A stretch of 64,000 nucleotides of DNA, taken from Selaginella moellendorffii. Taxonomy: Eukaryota; Streptophyta; Lycopodiopsida; Selaginellales; Selaginellaceae. This document shows, piece after piece, positions 29,124-41,217 of this stretch (the first letter of the stretch is position 1; each line of letters begins with the position of its first letter). Both the position numbers and the translations under genes were made by a program. The notes beneath the pieces are model-generated. The model had not been told where the DNA came from. It was given only the letters and a program-made list of their open reading frames with translations, and made no database searches. The stretch spans positions 214,140 to 278,139 of the forward strand of contig NW_003314353.1 in the NCBI RefSeq assembly GCF_000143415.4. Direction: 5' to 3'.

Positions 29124-30095
29124 CTAATGGTACTTCCTCTTGAGTAAGCCCATCGTTTTGGGCACTCCGCCGTGTCCCGCAAGAGGTCCGTCATGACACT
29201 CTTCTAAGGCTACCCTCCTTAGTTCCCCTTCTGGAACATACACCCTCGTTTGCTTATAATATATGAGTCCGTTGCGTTCCGCATAGCCCGTTTTCTCTTT
29301 CGTTGGCAACTCACCTCTTTGGTGAGCTTCCCGTGCCTCTAGATTCCTCAGCAACACTTCTTGTGCTAGACCATTGTTCTCGTATGCGGTTCGTACATCG
29401 TCCCAAAAGGTTGCTGTTGCGCTGGATATCGCCAACTTCAAGCTCGCTTTTCGACTTAGCGCATCCGCCACGATGTTGCTCTTCCCAGGCTTGTACAGAA
29501 TCTCGCAATCAAACTCGGCCAAAGCATTGGCCCACCGACCTTGTTTTCCCCTCAGGTCGGGCTGTGACAAAAAGTGTTTCGTTGCCACATTGTCCGTGTA
29601 AACCTTGAAGTGTCTCCCAAGGTAGTGTTGCCACTCCTTGAGCGCCTTGACCACCGCAAACAATTCCTTCTCATGAGCAGGCCACTTCCGTTGAGCCTTG
29701 TCCAACTTCTTCGAGAAGAACGCTACTGGATGGTTGTCTTACTTCAAAACTGCGCCCAACGCAAAGTCTGAAGCATTAGTTTCTACCTCAAAGTCTTTAC
29801 CAAAGTCTGGTAACGCCAACATGGGAGCCTTCCTCAACTTCCCCTTGAGGTGGACGAATGCCGCCTCGCATTCTGCTGTCCATACCATCTTCCCTTTTCC
29901 CATTTGGTCTGTCAAGGGCAGGGCTATTCTCGAATAGTGTCTGATAAATTTTCGATAGTAGTTGCATAGCCCTAAGAATGCCCTTAACTCGTGTACATTC
30001 GATGGTCACTCGCAATCCTGGATCGCTTGGACCTTCTCAAGGTCCACCTTGAGCTCGTCCTTGCCCACCACATGCTCGAGAAACTTTACCTCTTG
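29124..30095 (-). pseudogene. Gypsy RNase H and integrase zinc-binding region
   Basis: After the reverse transcriptase the frame is interrupted by TGA (30006-30008) and TAA (29739-29741). RNase H features include WPAHEKELFAVVKALKEWQH and VYTDNVATKHFL. ILYKPGKSNIVADALSRK ends the domain. LEECHDGPLAGHGGVPKT is the start of the HHCC zinc-binding part of integrase. Stops at TAG 29124-29126. Confidence 0.85.
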
Positions 30096-30779
30096 TTAAG
30101 CAAAGTCACATTTGCTCTCTTTAGCATATAGCTGGTGTTCCCTTAGTTTCTCAAACACCTTCGTCAAGTGTCTGGCATACTCCTCTAGCGTTTCGCTATA
30201 GATCAGGATGTCGTCAATATAGACGACCACAAAGTGATCTGGATAGGGTACAAAGATATGGTTCATCAACGTCGAAAACGTTGCCGACGCATTGCATAGC
30301 CCGAAGGGCATCACTAGAAACTCGAAGCTCCCATACCTCGTTTGACAGGTGGTCTTCTCGACATCATCCTCTGCTACCCTGATCTGGTAGTATCCTGACC
30401 TTAGGTCAATCCTCGAGAAGTATTTTGCCTTTCCCAACCTATCGAACAGGTCCTCAATCCTTGGCAAAGGGTACTTGTTCTTCTTTGTATACTTGTTGAG
30501 CAACCGGTAGTCTATGCACATGCGCATAGATCCATCTTTCTTTTTCACAAATAGCACCGGCGCCCCATACGGCGACTTGCTCAACCTAGCATACCCTTTG
30601 TCCACCAACTCCTCTAGTTGGCGCTTGAGCTTCGCGAGTTCTTTTTCGTTCAAACGATAGGGGGGGCGAACCATCGCCTTAGCACCCTCGACCAGCTCAA
30701 TCTTATGTTCTATCGGTCGTGCGGGGGGCAACCCCGCCGGTAGCTCCTCCGGCATGGTATCCTGGAATTGATCCAACAC
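30096..30779 (-). pseudogene. Gypsy reverse transcriptase
   Basis: Contains [45 protein letters not shown] and the catalytic [11 protein letters not shown] (YIDD). The frame stops at TAA 30096-30098 within the thumb; homology resumes at once downstream. Confidence 0.95.
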
Positions 30780-30782
30780 CCG

Positions 30783-31562
30783 CTAGACCACTAAAGGTAC
30801 TTCTTCCGTTCCAGTCTTTTTGTCACTTCTCACCGAGAGTAAGCACAAAAATGCAGCCTTGGTCCCTTTAGTGAGTTGTCCTCTCGTGGACACCAGGTTC
30901 AGGCACAAATCTTTGGCCTTGCATTGCCCTACCTTTAGATCCTGGGCCTCCACCCTGGATCTTCTCCCTTGGGCATTCGCCAGTACCACAAGGTTCTTAC
31001 CTTGTCCATGTAGGGCTACCACAAACCGATTGAACCAGTCCATCCCGAAGATCACGTCAAATCCCGTCATGTCCAACACGGTGAAGTCCATGTCTACTTT
31101 CCAAGTCCCTACTTCGACTCTCGCTTGTCGAAGTACCTCATCGGTGCTTTGGCTACCTTGAACAAACTCTATAGTCCTTGGTTCGCCTAGCCACTGCACC
31201 GTTAGTCCGGCTTGCCGGACTATGTCTGCAGCCACAAAATTATCCGAAGCACCCGTGTCAATAAGGATCTTAACAAAGCTACCTCCGAGCTTCCCTCGGA
31301 GGGCTAGTAGATGTCGTGAACGACTCTCTACCAAAGTTGCTCGTGTAATGAGCAATTTTGAGTTAGGGACTGGATCACATACCTCTGTTTGGACTTCACC
31401 CGACTTGATGGCCATATTGGCTCTGGCCTTCTTCGGGTAGGGACATTCCCTCGAAAAGTGTCCCGCTTCACCGCAATTGTAGCATACGTTGTTTCCCACG
31501 CTGCTATACGACTTGACCTTCTTATCCGTGGGTTTGTCTCTTTTTGCTTGACTCCCCCACAT
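30783..31562 (-). pseudogene. Gypsy nucleocapsid zinc knuckle and aspartic protease
   Basis: CYNCGEAGHFSREC is a canonical CX2CX4HX4C RNA-binding knuckle. ILIDTGASDNF is the protease active-site loop (DTGA) that cleaves the polyprotein. VIFGMDW is the conserved C-terminal strand. It ends at TAG 30783-30785 where the frame should continue into reverse transcriptase. Confidence 0.9.
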
Positions 31563-31568
31563 ACTTGC

Positions 31569-32231
31569 TCACTGACCACCGGATTTGCCTTTCCGGAACC
31601 CCGAGGACTCATTCTTAGAGAAACTCTTCTTGAATTTCCCTCTGCTATAAGTTCCCCTTGGTTTGGCCCCTTTGCTAAATGTGGATCCCGACCCCGTCGT
31701 GTTCCCCTTTCGCAAGTTATCGTTGAAATGCACCTTGATGGCCGCATCCAACGCTTCCTTGTAGTTGGTCGGGTTCCAGCGCATCACCTCACCGCGAGCC
31801 CAGGTTTGCAAACCCGATATGAAGGCATGGAACGCATCCATATCCCCCATGTCCGTGACAAGTATCCTCTTTGCCATGAACCCATTCACATATTCTTGGA
31901 TGGTTCCAGTCTGCTTCAGCCTACTCAGCTCATCTCTCATATGCAAAGTGGCATTCGGAGGAACGTATGTTGCGCGGATTCTCGCCTTCATCATGTCCCA
32001 AGTGGCCACCGGTCCTTCGTTGGCCTCCGTCGTTCTCCACCAAGACTTGGCATTATCTGCCAAGTATGGTTTTGCACATGGGACCTTCTCTGAGCTCGGT
32101 AACCGCAACGCTCGGAAGTAGTCCTCCATATCGTAAAACCAATCCTCCACCACCTTATAGTCGTTCACTCCCTTGAAGACCGGTGGGGGCTTTGGTTTGT
32201 ACTTGGGAACTGCCTGAGGGGCTGATCCCAC
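31569..32231 (-). pseudogene. Gypsy gag (capsid) region
   Basis: About 220 residues starting MGSAPQAVPKYKPKPPPVF. WFYDMEDYF, then AKSWWRT and a helix-rich segment match the retrotransposon gag domain that assembles the particle. It ends at an in-frame TGA (31569-31571) just before the nucleocapsid, which normally continues in the same frame. Confidence 0.85.
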
Positions 32232-32625
32232 TTCGGTCTATTCGACCTTGTCTGGTTTTGCCTCAGTCCCTGCCGAAGGGTCCGCACCTTCTACGCTGCC
32301 AGCATCTGCAGTCTTTCGCCTTTTTTTTCGCTTCTCGTCACGCTTTAGCTTGCGTACGAGAGTCTCCAGCAGGGCATTGGTCTGCGCTAATTGTCCTTCT
32401 AGAACATCCAATCAAGCCTTGGACGACCGAACCTCGCCACCGGACTCCTGTTTGGAAGTTTCCTCACTGGAGTCCTCCTCATGCAAGGATTCCTCATCCA
32501 TAGCCTCTTGTTCGACTGGAGGCTCCAGCTCTGGCGGAGGTTCCGTCTCCACCTGGGTTCGCTTACGCCCTGCCTTTGCCATCTCCCAGCAATCCGCCTC
32601 TATCCTTCGCTAGAACTGAGGAAAA

Positions 32626-32638
32626 GGCTCCGATACCA
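32626..32638 (-). other. Gypsy primer-binding site
   Basis: Minus strand TGGTATCGGAGCC, three bases after the 5' LTR end. Initiator Met-tRNA type. Confidence 0.8.
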
Positions 32639-32641
32639 AAC

Positions 32642-33793
32642 TGTAAGCCACAAATTTTTCCATTCCAATTTGCCAGCTTACCTCATCTACCCGTCCAACA
32701 CTGCCTTGGCGTTTGCTAAGTTCCCTCGCCAAGGTTCCCGCCTATGGTACCAGCTCCTACTTAGTTTCAGCTACTCACTGCACAAGCAACGGAGCGTTAG
32801 CCATCCATCCACGGATTCCCAAATCTCTCCCAATCCCCCTCCCCGGGTTAGACTGGACTTAAGGTTCGGCTACACTCCCTGCAGGCACAAGCAGCCAAGC
32901 ACACCAAGCCTCCAGGTTCCTAACACCTCTTGGTACCACAAGACTTGATCATGGGACCCTCTAAATCCCAAGTCTTGGGTGCAACACTTGCTTCGGGATG
33001 CCGGGGCGAAACACTGTGGCCTAACGACCCAGTATGGGTACCTCTACCCCCCTCCCCACTTCCATCCCGAAAGAAGGCCCAAGCCCCTAGGAAGGGCGAA
33101 AACCAATGAGCCGCATGGTACTCAAGTGGGGCACCACTCCACATGAGCCGGGAGCACCGCAATCAGTTTCCCTTTCGGGAGTGGGAGTTGCTCTTGAGCA
33201 CTTCCTTGGATGGCCCCTCCGGCACCAACCAAGTCCATGCTCACTCCCCCCAAGGCCCCTTTGTCCCAGTCTCAACCTCAAGTCAGTTTGGAAGCCCCAC
33301 GGGAGAGTCCCTTCAAAACTGGTTCTTAGACCTCACTATCCCTACTATACTTTTGGAACACCCCTGCAGCCCCCCCCCCCTGGGGNNNNNNNNNNNNNNN
33401 NNNNNNNNNNNNNNNNNNNNNNNNNNNNNNNNNNNNNNNNNNNNNNNNNNNNNNNNNNNNNNNNNNNNNNNNNNNNNNNNNNNNNNNNNNNNNNNNNNNN
33501 NNNNNNNNNNNNNNNNNNNNNNNNNNNNNNNNNNNNNNNNNNNNNNNNNNNNNNNNNNNNNNNNNNNNNNNNNNNNNNNNNNNNNNNNNNNNNNNNNNNN
33601 NNNNNNNNNNNNNNNNNNNNNNNNNNNNNNNNNNNNNNNNNNNNNNNNNNCCGGACTCTATCTCGAACTCGGTCCTAGAGTCGGTCTTGGACTCGATCTT
33701 TGACTTGGTCCCATCCGATGAACTCTTTGTCATTTTGGTCATGCTTTCGGGGTTCCCTTAGCCTACGACACCTCGGCGAGTTGGTTCCTTACA
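32642..33793 (-). mobile_element. 5' LTR of chromodomain Gypsy element, with assembly gap
   Basis: TGTAAG to CTTACA, highly similar to 26297-27427. Bases 33386-33650 are unknown (N), within the TCGGAC-type tract. To its right the sequence ACTCCACCACCCATAGAAGAA is the same polypurine-side sequence that follows the other LTRs, so a second element or a rearranged copy abuts it. Confidence 0.85.
33386..33650. other. assembly gap (265 N)
   Basis: Run of N inside the LTR tandem tract. Its true length is unknown. Confidence 0.99.
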
Positions 33794-35341
33794 ACTCCAC
33801 CACCCATAGAAGAAGTTCGATGCCCACATAGCACCTCCTATCCTTCATTCCTTAGGGACTTTGTCCCTTGGGCATTATCCATTGCCCTCATGACACCAAA
33901 TACCCCCTTCTGGTGTTCTAGAGTGTTTGGGTGTCCCAATGATGGCCTCTCTGACAATGAGCATTCCCTTTTGGACATTGACTTATTATGTCGTAACATT
34001 ATAAGGGTATATTGAGCATCCTTATCCCAATAAGGAGTCTTAGGTAGTTGCCTTCTACCAGTTTATGAATTATTTTGCACCTTTTGCTTAGTTGCCTCAT
34101 AGTTGTCAAGTCCTACAACTCATTGCTGGTGCCTCCACACCTCTATCATTATCTGGGTCACCACACTCTAACCGCATGCCTTCCAACTTAGGCTATGCTA
34201 TTCCCATTTCCATTGGGATTCCTTTGGTAGGGGTTCTTATGAACCCACTAACTTGACCTCAAGGTAGTATGCCTTGGCACCTTCGGTGTCTCCACACCAT
34301 CGACTCGACGAACCTACCTTTATGACACTTCTTACTTGTGTCCAGGTATTTTTTCCAAGACCAATATGGTTGTCTCTTATGCTAATTATCCATTAGCACT
34401 GCACCATAGAGTTCATGCACAACTTGTGTCAAAGTTGTTTTCTTCCGGGAAACTCTTTCCCACGACTTTCGCATGGCACCTTCTGCCATCAATGAGATAC
34501 ATACTGCTCTCATGCTTGGATCTCAAGATCTTCCCCATCCTTCGTGGGGCACCACACACCTTAGTCCAAATGCTTTCCTCAAGCCCTTAGGATTATTCCT
34601 TGACTTTATTGGAGTCATTCAACCTTTTGGAATTTGTTAATTTGACGACCTATAAGGTCCTACTTTTGAGGTGCTAGCTCACTGGAATACAACTCTTTGT
34701 ATTCATGTCCTACTTACAAGGACCATCTTTTGCAAGTGTTACTCCGACACTTGATTTGTTCTCTAGGGGCAACTTTTCGCCCCTTAGGACCACTTGTCCA
34801 GGTGATGAGAATACCAACTCATCCTCTAAATACACCCCCAACTCCTTGGGTTGTTCTAGCATTTATTAGACGTAGCCCCGGCTACCATTTCAAGGACTTG
34901 TGTCCTCTTCCGTATTTGACCTCCCACAGTCATTAATTTCAGTCTCAAATTCATGAGCACCAACCTCGACTATATAAGGGTAATCTTGTGACTCCTTTAT
35001 TGTTTTGGAGTCTACATCTTTCCCGTGATCCCAACTATAGTTGTTTACCACAACTACGTTAGCCCGTTTGCTGCGTCAAACGCTCATCTGGATCACATCC
35101 TCAGCTCTCTGAGGATACCTTATACTGTTCCCAAGATCCCAAAGTCGTTCCATTATTGGCCCTTTTCTATCCACCATATTGTGCCCAAGTTCACGCATGA
35201 ACTTGAGTGGAGAGCCATGTCCTCTCGACATGCTACTCCTCAAGGATAGGCCCACTCCTAGGACCTTCCGATGCCAACATCAATGGTGATATACTTGAGC
35301 ACCAATAAAAGTCGGACTAAGGAACAGCTCCGATACCAAGT
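33794..35341 (-). mobile_element. non-coding interior of the outer LTR element, right part
   Basis: 34257-35341 matches 10841-11925 in the same orientation, including the primer-binding site (35327-35338). No coding domains. It is separated from 23800-26296 by the nested Gypsy element. Confidence 0.65.
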
Positions 35342-35995
35342 TGTAAGGGACTAATTTTTTTCCATTCTACTTTAATCACTTAACCACACCTCCGACCACT
35401 TGGAGGAGTCTCATTCACAACCTCCATAAGTCCCACTCAGGACTTGGGGCTTGCTAGCCCCGAGAATGACATCCATGCCACTCAACCTTTGCACTTGGTC
35501 CAAGTGCTCCACGTGTCCGGTCCCCTGACCGACACCCCAAGGCACCACCAACATACCAGCTCGTTATGCTAGGCCATGCCCAATCACCTTGGTCACATCG
35601 GTGGTCCAACACCACTTGCATTGCAATCCCGTCTCTCCAAGACTAGGCTATCCGTCTATGAGTGGTCATCCCAAATCCACTCCTTAGCATCCTTAGGATG
35701 CCCACAGACATGAGGAATAGCCTTCCCCAATATCTCCTTTTTGGACCCCACCAAATCCCTTTTTGTCCTTGGCTGTGTTCGCCAACACTGCCACTGGATC
35801 AAGGCCCACAGGCCCGACCACTAAGTCCCATGGTCCTCTGGGACTTCCTCACCGCACGACTGTATCCTTAGTCACCACACCAGAGGACTACTCCTCTTCC
35901 TTTCCACAGTCTGGGCCTTTGGGACAACATTTCGGAACACCATGGCCTTACGCAAGCCTCATGGGTACTCTCCCTGCCTTCCGCCTTTGGGTGCT
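35342..35995 (-). mobile_element. LTR truncated by the inverted duplication
   Basis: Starts TGTAAGGGACT like the LTR at 22211 and follows it to GGGTGCT, then switches abruptly to arm A sequence at 35996. Confidence 0.8.
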
Positions 35996-38900
35996 AAGCT
36001 CTATTTCGTTAAAGTGGGAATTGTCATTATCCCACTTGTAAAATAAGGTTTCCAAACCTTTATATAGTATATAAATATAACAAAATTCAACTGTATTGAG
36101 GCACATGCCATTATATTTTAAACAAGGAAATGTCTACTCAATCACTTCTCCTCCCCCTGCCACTGCTTCACCTCTCTCTTCTCTTTGTCATCGTCATCCA
36201 ATTTCTTTCCATCCTTTTAATATTGGCTCAGTTGCTCCGAGTCTAGGTGGAGCCCAAGTCCCCATTCAATCTTTACTTTCCCCTTATTAATAAAACAACT
36301 TCGTAGACTTCCAATAACATGCTATAACACGCTGTAACACTTCTAGTATAATGCAAATCCTCTCAAAGAATTGTCTTTTAATATTAATACAATGGCATGG
36401 AACCCCATGCCATAATAAGTTACATTTTTAAATAAATACATGCCATCTCAGACTGTTATTTTTTGCCTCCAACGCCTATACAATAATCTTGGAATTTCAT
36501 CACTCTCCACACTATTAGGATTTAAACCTAATAGTAATGCCATCTCTTCTCTAATACGTCCACGCTCATGTTCAGTGGTCGAAGAACCCATCCGGTTGAG
36601 CAAATTATGGAGATGCGGATAGTGCTTGGCTAGACAATATACATGCCATAAATGATGACTGGTGTCTGTCCGATCAAATGGCTTCTGATATACCGTTCCA
36701 TCTGCCATTTGGTTGATTTCTGCAACTACCTCCTGGACTGGCCGGTTCTCTATCAAGCCGTTTTGCAAGGTCCCCCAAAACATACGGTTTCTTCTCCCTA
36801 GTTTCCATACTGCAAGAGATGGGGTGCACTGCATATGTGTGCGTGTTCGCTGCAGTTTTAATCGGCGAGTCATCGATGATGAGGATTTCACTTGACCTAG
36901 CAGTCCGGTTCATCACTACAGCCTCTGCCTTGACGAAGATGGGCTTGCTACCCCTCACATGGACCATAGTCAAGCAATCCTCCTGCGTTAGGAGAAAGTC
37001 AAATGGTAATATTACTCGCGTTTGATCGTGTATCATCTGTAGCAACGTTAATGCATTGTGGCGCATCATGGATGTCCAAACTCCCAATTGCAAATTGAAC
37101 CCGGCCCTCTGTTTTAAGTGTCGCATGGTCATTATTAGATCCCGCAGTTTCTCCCGTGTGATTAATGTGAATCTGTCTCTTTTGACCAACTTGTGACCGC
37201 AGGCTTTGGAGGGTGCAGTGACATTCGAGGACGAGCCACGCTCATGGGAGAAAAAGGACATCGTTCAGATCAAAAACGATACAGTACCTTCGCCGTGACT
37301 CTGAAATGAAATGCGTCAGCATAAAAAATAGTACAAGTCAATTTTACCATCTACAATATTAGCGAATGGTGCTCCCAATGGTCGTTGAGAGGGTTTTGGT
37401 TGAGGAAATGTGAAGGGCGGAAATACTCTCCTCTGCAATGTGGGGTCAATCGCATCCGATGGCGTGTGGGCACATGCCATTTCAGATGTAGACTCTGGTA
37501 CAACTGGCTCAACAGTGGCATGGGGTGGTTCCGATGGCGTGTGATCACACGCCATTTCAGCTGGTGCCTCCGTTGGCAAAGTGGACATGACCGAACAGGC
37601 AGCAGGGGCGGTGTAGGGAGGTTCCAACGGCGCGTAGTCAGACGATTGGGCACACGTTGAGTCCTTTGGAAATGAGGATACGACCGGCTCGGCGGCTGGG
37701 GCGGCCTCATGCGGGTCCAATGGCGCCTGGTCACCATCAGTTGGATACGTGGACAAGATTGACTCAGTGGTATGGGCAGCATTAAGTGGAGCGTGGTCAG
37801 CTTGCTTGGCGTTGATATGGATAGTAGCCTCCACCAGCTCTGATGACTCTTGCAGGCAAGTAGAGTCCACTGGCGGATCCATATGCATGTCCAAATATCT
37901 CCCTTCGATTGAGATGGTATCCTCCCTACTGGCTACTAAAAACAAACTCATTAGCACATTGAATCGACTATACTGTATTTACCATCAACTGCTATTGAGG
38001 AACTAGGACCGATATCACTTGGGCGCACTGCTGATTCTGAAGGATTAGACATACGTTTCGACCCTTGCTTGGCACTATCCTTCCTCGACACTAAAGGCTA
38101 GAGTTTGTATCTTAATTCAACTGAATAATCTTTACTTACCATTTGCTCTGCGACCTACATGGACAATGTTAGAAATGGTAAAAGGTTAGGAATGGATGTA
38201 CTATTATTTACCTGATGGTTTGTCTTGTATGACCTTCCTCCGCTGCTCTTTGGCCACCTCAGGCTGGCCATCGTCGTCATCATCGTCGTCATCGTTATTG
38301 TGATTGTTATCATTGTGAGGACCATCCAAGTCCTCTTCGTCCTCCTCTTCTTCGTCCTCCTCTTCTTTGTCCTCCTCTTTGTCCTTCTGCTCTTCTTGCT
38401 CATTATCTTTCTTTGGCTCCTCATCCCCCTCCTGCATTTCTTCCATAGGCTGCTCAGGCTGGATGGCTTGTTCTTCCAGGACCATCTTAGGAAAATCATC
38501 TGGCCGAGTCTCCATCTCAAAATACAAGACATCCATAGCCTGTTTTAGTGCGTGACCTAGGACCGTATCCTCACCCAACTGTCTTAACATGGTTTCTGCA
38601 CGTTCTTGCACCCTTCGAAGACGACGAGATGAGAAAAACGTGGCCCTAACTTGAAAAGCATCCCTCATCCATTGTACCTCTCCATTGAGATTGGGGAAGG
38701 GGAGTCCGCCATAGGAATCTGAGTCAGGAGGTGGTGACTGGCTGCTTTCACTCAGCCCTTGATCTGCAATGAATGGCATGAGCACACACGCCATAACCGC
38801 AAGGCATTACCTATCATCTTTTCGTTGCCCTTCTTCCTTTTCGAATCAAACGCCTCTGATCCCGACGACTGTCCAACATGCTTTCGTTTTTTATGACCAC

Positions 38901-39852
38901 TGTCAGTTTGAGCTTGGCTGGTGCTTGCCTGTTTTGCCTTTGAAGAAGTGTCTCCTGCAAGGAATGGCATGAGACCACACGCCATTGCAAATATAATTTG
39001 TACCTCCTTTTTTCCTATTGCTTGTCTATTTGTCCTTCTTCGACACGCCACCAGTGTGTTTTTCAGTCCTCGTGTCTGAATATTCACAACGATCTATAAT
39101 CAAAATGGCGTGAGGCCTCACGTGACCTTACCTTGTGCAGGTTGTGAGCTCGGCCCAACATGGGTATCTTCAATAGTAGCTGTTAACGCCGTTTCAACAT
39201 CTAGGGGGGAGCTTGTGAGATAACATTTAAACTTAAAGTGCGTACTCACCAGGTTCGCAGAGAAGATACTGTTTTTCTTTGGCAACTGTAATTATATGCT
39301 CCATTGAAGTCACCTCTTCAATGGAGTTTGTCACCGCAACACACGGGACACCCTTGAGTAGTGCGGCTCGAAAGAATAGTCCGCCGCAGTTGTACTCAAC
39401 AACGCATTTGCCCTTGGAGTCGGAAGCAGGTGACCCACCCGCTATTGCGTTGAAGACCCAGCTGAGCATTTCCCATGTTGCATCTGGAGCTTTCTCTGGA
39501 TTCGAAAGCTCCATAGCCGTCTTCAGTTCCTCAGGCACGGGTAAATTGACCTCCCTCAGATCAATTCGATCGGCCTTGTCGAACGAAGCTGGGAAGTCAC
39601 TCCAGTCCCACTCTGCTGCAGGACCAATAACAAGGGCGAGTGTGAAGATGCGGACATTCGTCAGTATCTTCTTCTTAGCCATTATCCCATGGATCTCCCG
39701 CATCTCCTTGCCTTTCAACCGAAACTTCACCTCGTTCAAGGCCTTCCAGAACTTGTGATAGGATTCGGAGTCGTAGATCACATAGTGGACTGAAGATTCC
39801 ACCTCTGCAAGTCCCACCATTAAGTCAATGATGGAGCTGACTTCGTCTGCAT
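35996..39852 (-). repeat. segmental duplication arm A' (inverted copy of 6998-10836)
   Basis: Reverse complement of the 3' two-thirds of the chimeric gene and its 3' flank, with scattered substitutions and small indels. Palindromes at 36392-36413, 37459-37480, 37534-37555, 38773-38794, 38964-38985 and 39105-39126 occupy the corresponding places. Confidence 0.9.
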
Positions 39853-39877
39853 GAGTGGGCAGGGCAGAGTCTACCAC
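36448..39877 (-). pseudogene. 5'-truncated second copy of the chimeric ParB-like/FCP1-like gene
   Basis: The same exon-intron layout as 6998-10405, on the minus strand. It lacks the ParB-like domain because the duplication starts in mid-exon. It has TGG where copy 1 has the premature TAG, and keeps the 15 bp (five residues, GSPAS) missing from copy 1. But the FCP1-like exon has one inserted T next to the HAD motif (about 37255; motif reads DLNDVL) and an 11-bp deletion (about 36755), both shifting the frame. The acidic run is shorter. It is a pseudogene, useful mainly for judging which copy 1 features are ancestral. Confidence 0.8.
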
Positions 39878-41200
39878 CTCATAGTTTGAGCCACTCGCTC
39901 TAGTATATATGCAGCAAGATTTTTGATGAGATCAATATCCTCCACACAGTTTCCACCCTACCTTGTGGCCGTACAAATGACTTGATCTTCCATACTGGGG
40001 AGAATAGACTGATGACCCCATGGATGTTCTCATGTTGGGTGTGGTGCCATCTGCAAGAAGGTGCAGCTCAATCTTTACATTGGTGCCATATGAGACTGGA
40101 AAGCAAACACTTCTATTACTTGTGTTCATGACATGTTAGGAGAAGGAAATATTATATAAGGGAGAAACATTAAAAATATAAGAAGGTGGCTCAAATCAAG
40201 AAATAAGAAAAAATTGGAAAAAGGCAGAAGGTAAAGATAAATAATCAAATGAGTGATTGAAAAATTAATCTCCAAAGCTATCTCTATAATAATCAAACTT
40301 TTCATCACAATCCAAAATCCATTCAAGCTTGTAAACATTATCCTTTTATAAACTTGATTCTCGAACATAGATTACATCTTTCCAATTGTCGCGAATGTAA
40401 CTTCGGGTATCGAAAGTTACCTGTCAGCCAGTCCTTACAAACACTTTTTCCTTACTGCCACGATAGTAGAAGGTTAGTATTGCTAATTTCCTTTATCAGC
40501 CCCTTTTGTTCAAATGTTAATTTACTGAGCTTAGCATCTGTATTTAGCCAGATGGATATAAGGTAAGAACTCCTATGTGTTTCTAGCTGAGCATATTTGG
40601 CCTGGCTTTAGTTCTCTTTTGCTTTGTTTTGCATTGGCTTGACAAGAACCCTTACGTATTGAGATTAGTCCCTCAATAATGCTAGATGATAACTTACTGT
40701 ATCTGCCAAACACCCTCGTTATCATACCTTTTGTGTTAGTCTCATTCCGGTCCCAAATATTATTTATGGAAAGTGTCCAGATTTGCTTATTTAGCATATC
40801 TACAGAATGTAGAGATAGAGATTGTCCTGAACACAACAGTGTTTATTCCATGTCTAAATTCACAATCTAAAGACATTCCATATCCCTAACTTTTGATACT
40901 AAGGGAGGCTTGGAGTGAAAGCCCAAAACATATGTTCCTCAAAGGGGGCTGTGGGGGGTTCCAAATGTAGATAGTGGGTAGGTCAGGCATGGCCAATTAA
41001 CCTGAAGCATAGTCTAGCTCTTGCGTGCTTATCCTTGTTCTGCGTCCGATTTGGGTCTAAGCCCAAATTCCACACCATGCTAACTAATGGAATACCTATG
41101 TCCTCGTGTTAAGCCATTGGTATGCTGAAATAGCGCCAAACTCCGTTTGGCTCCATTTTGCGTGTTGGTCCTAGCATTAGGATGCTGAATACTTTAGGAT
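39853..41200. other. sequence without recognisable gene
   Basis: Immediately outside the duplication. A short minus-strand frame (39932-40129) has no recognisable family. Nothing else seen apart from AT-rich tracts. Confidence 0.4.
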
Positions 41201-41217
41201 TGTTCTAAATCACTTTG

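Larger units (their letters stand above)
27428..32641 (-). mobile_element. Gypsy (chromovirus) internal region, broken by stops
   Basis: Gene order on the minus strand is gag, protease, reverse transcriptase, RNase H, integrase, chromodomain, as in plant chromoviruses. At least eight premature stops interrupt gag-pol. Primer-binding site at 32626-32638. 27490-27780 near the 3' LTR is non-coding. Confidence 0.9.
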
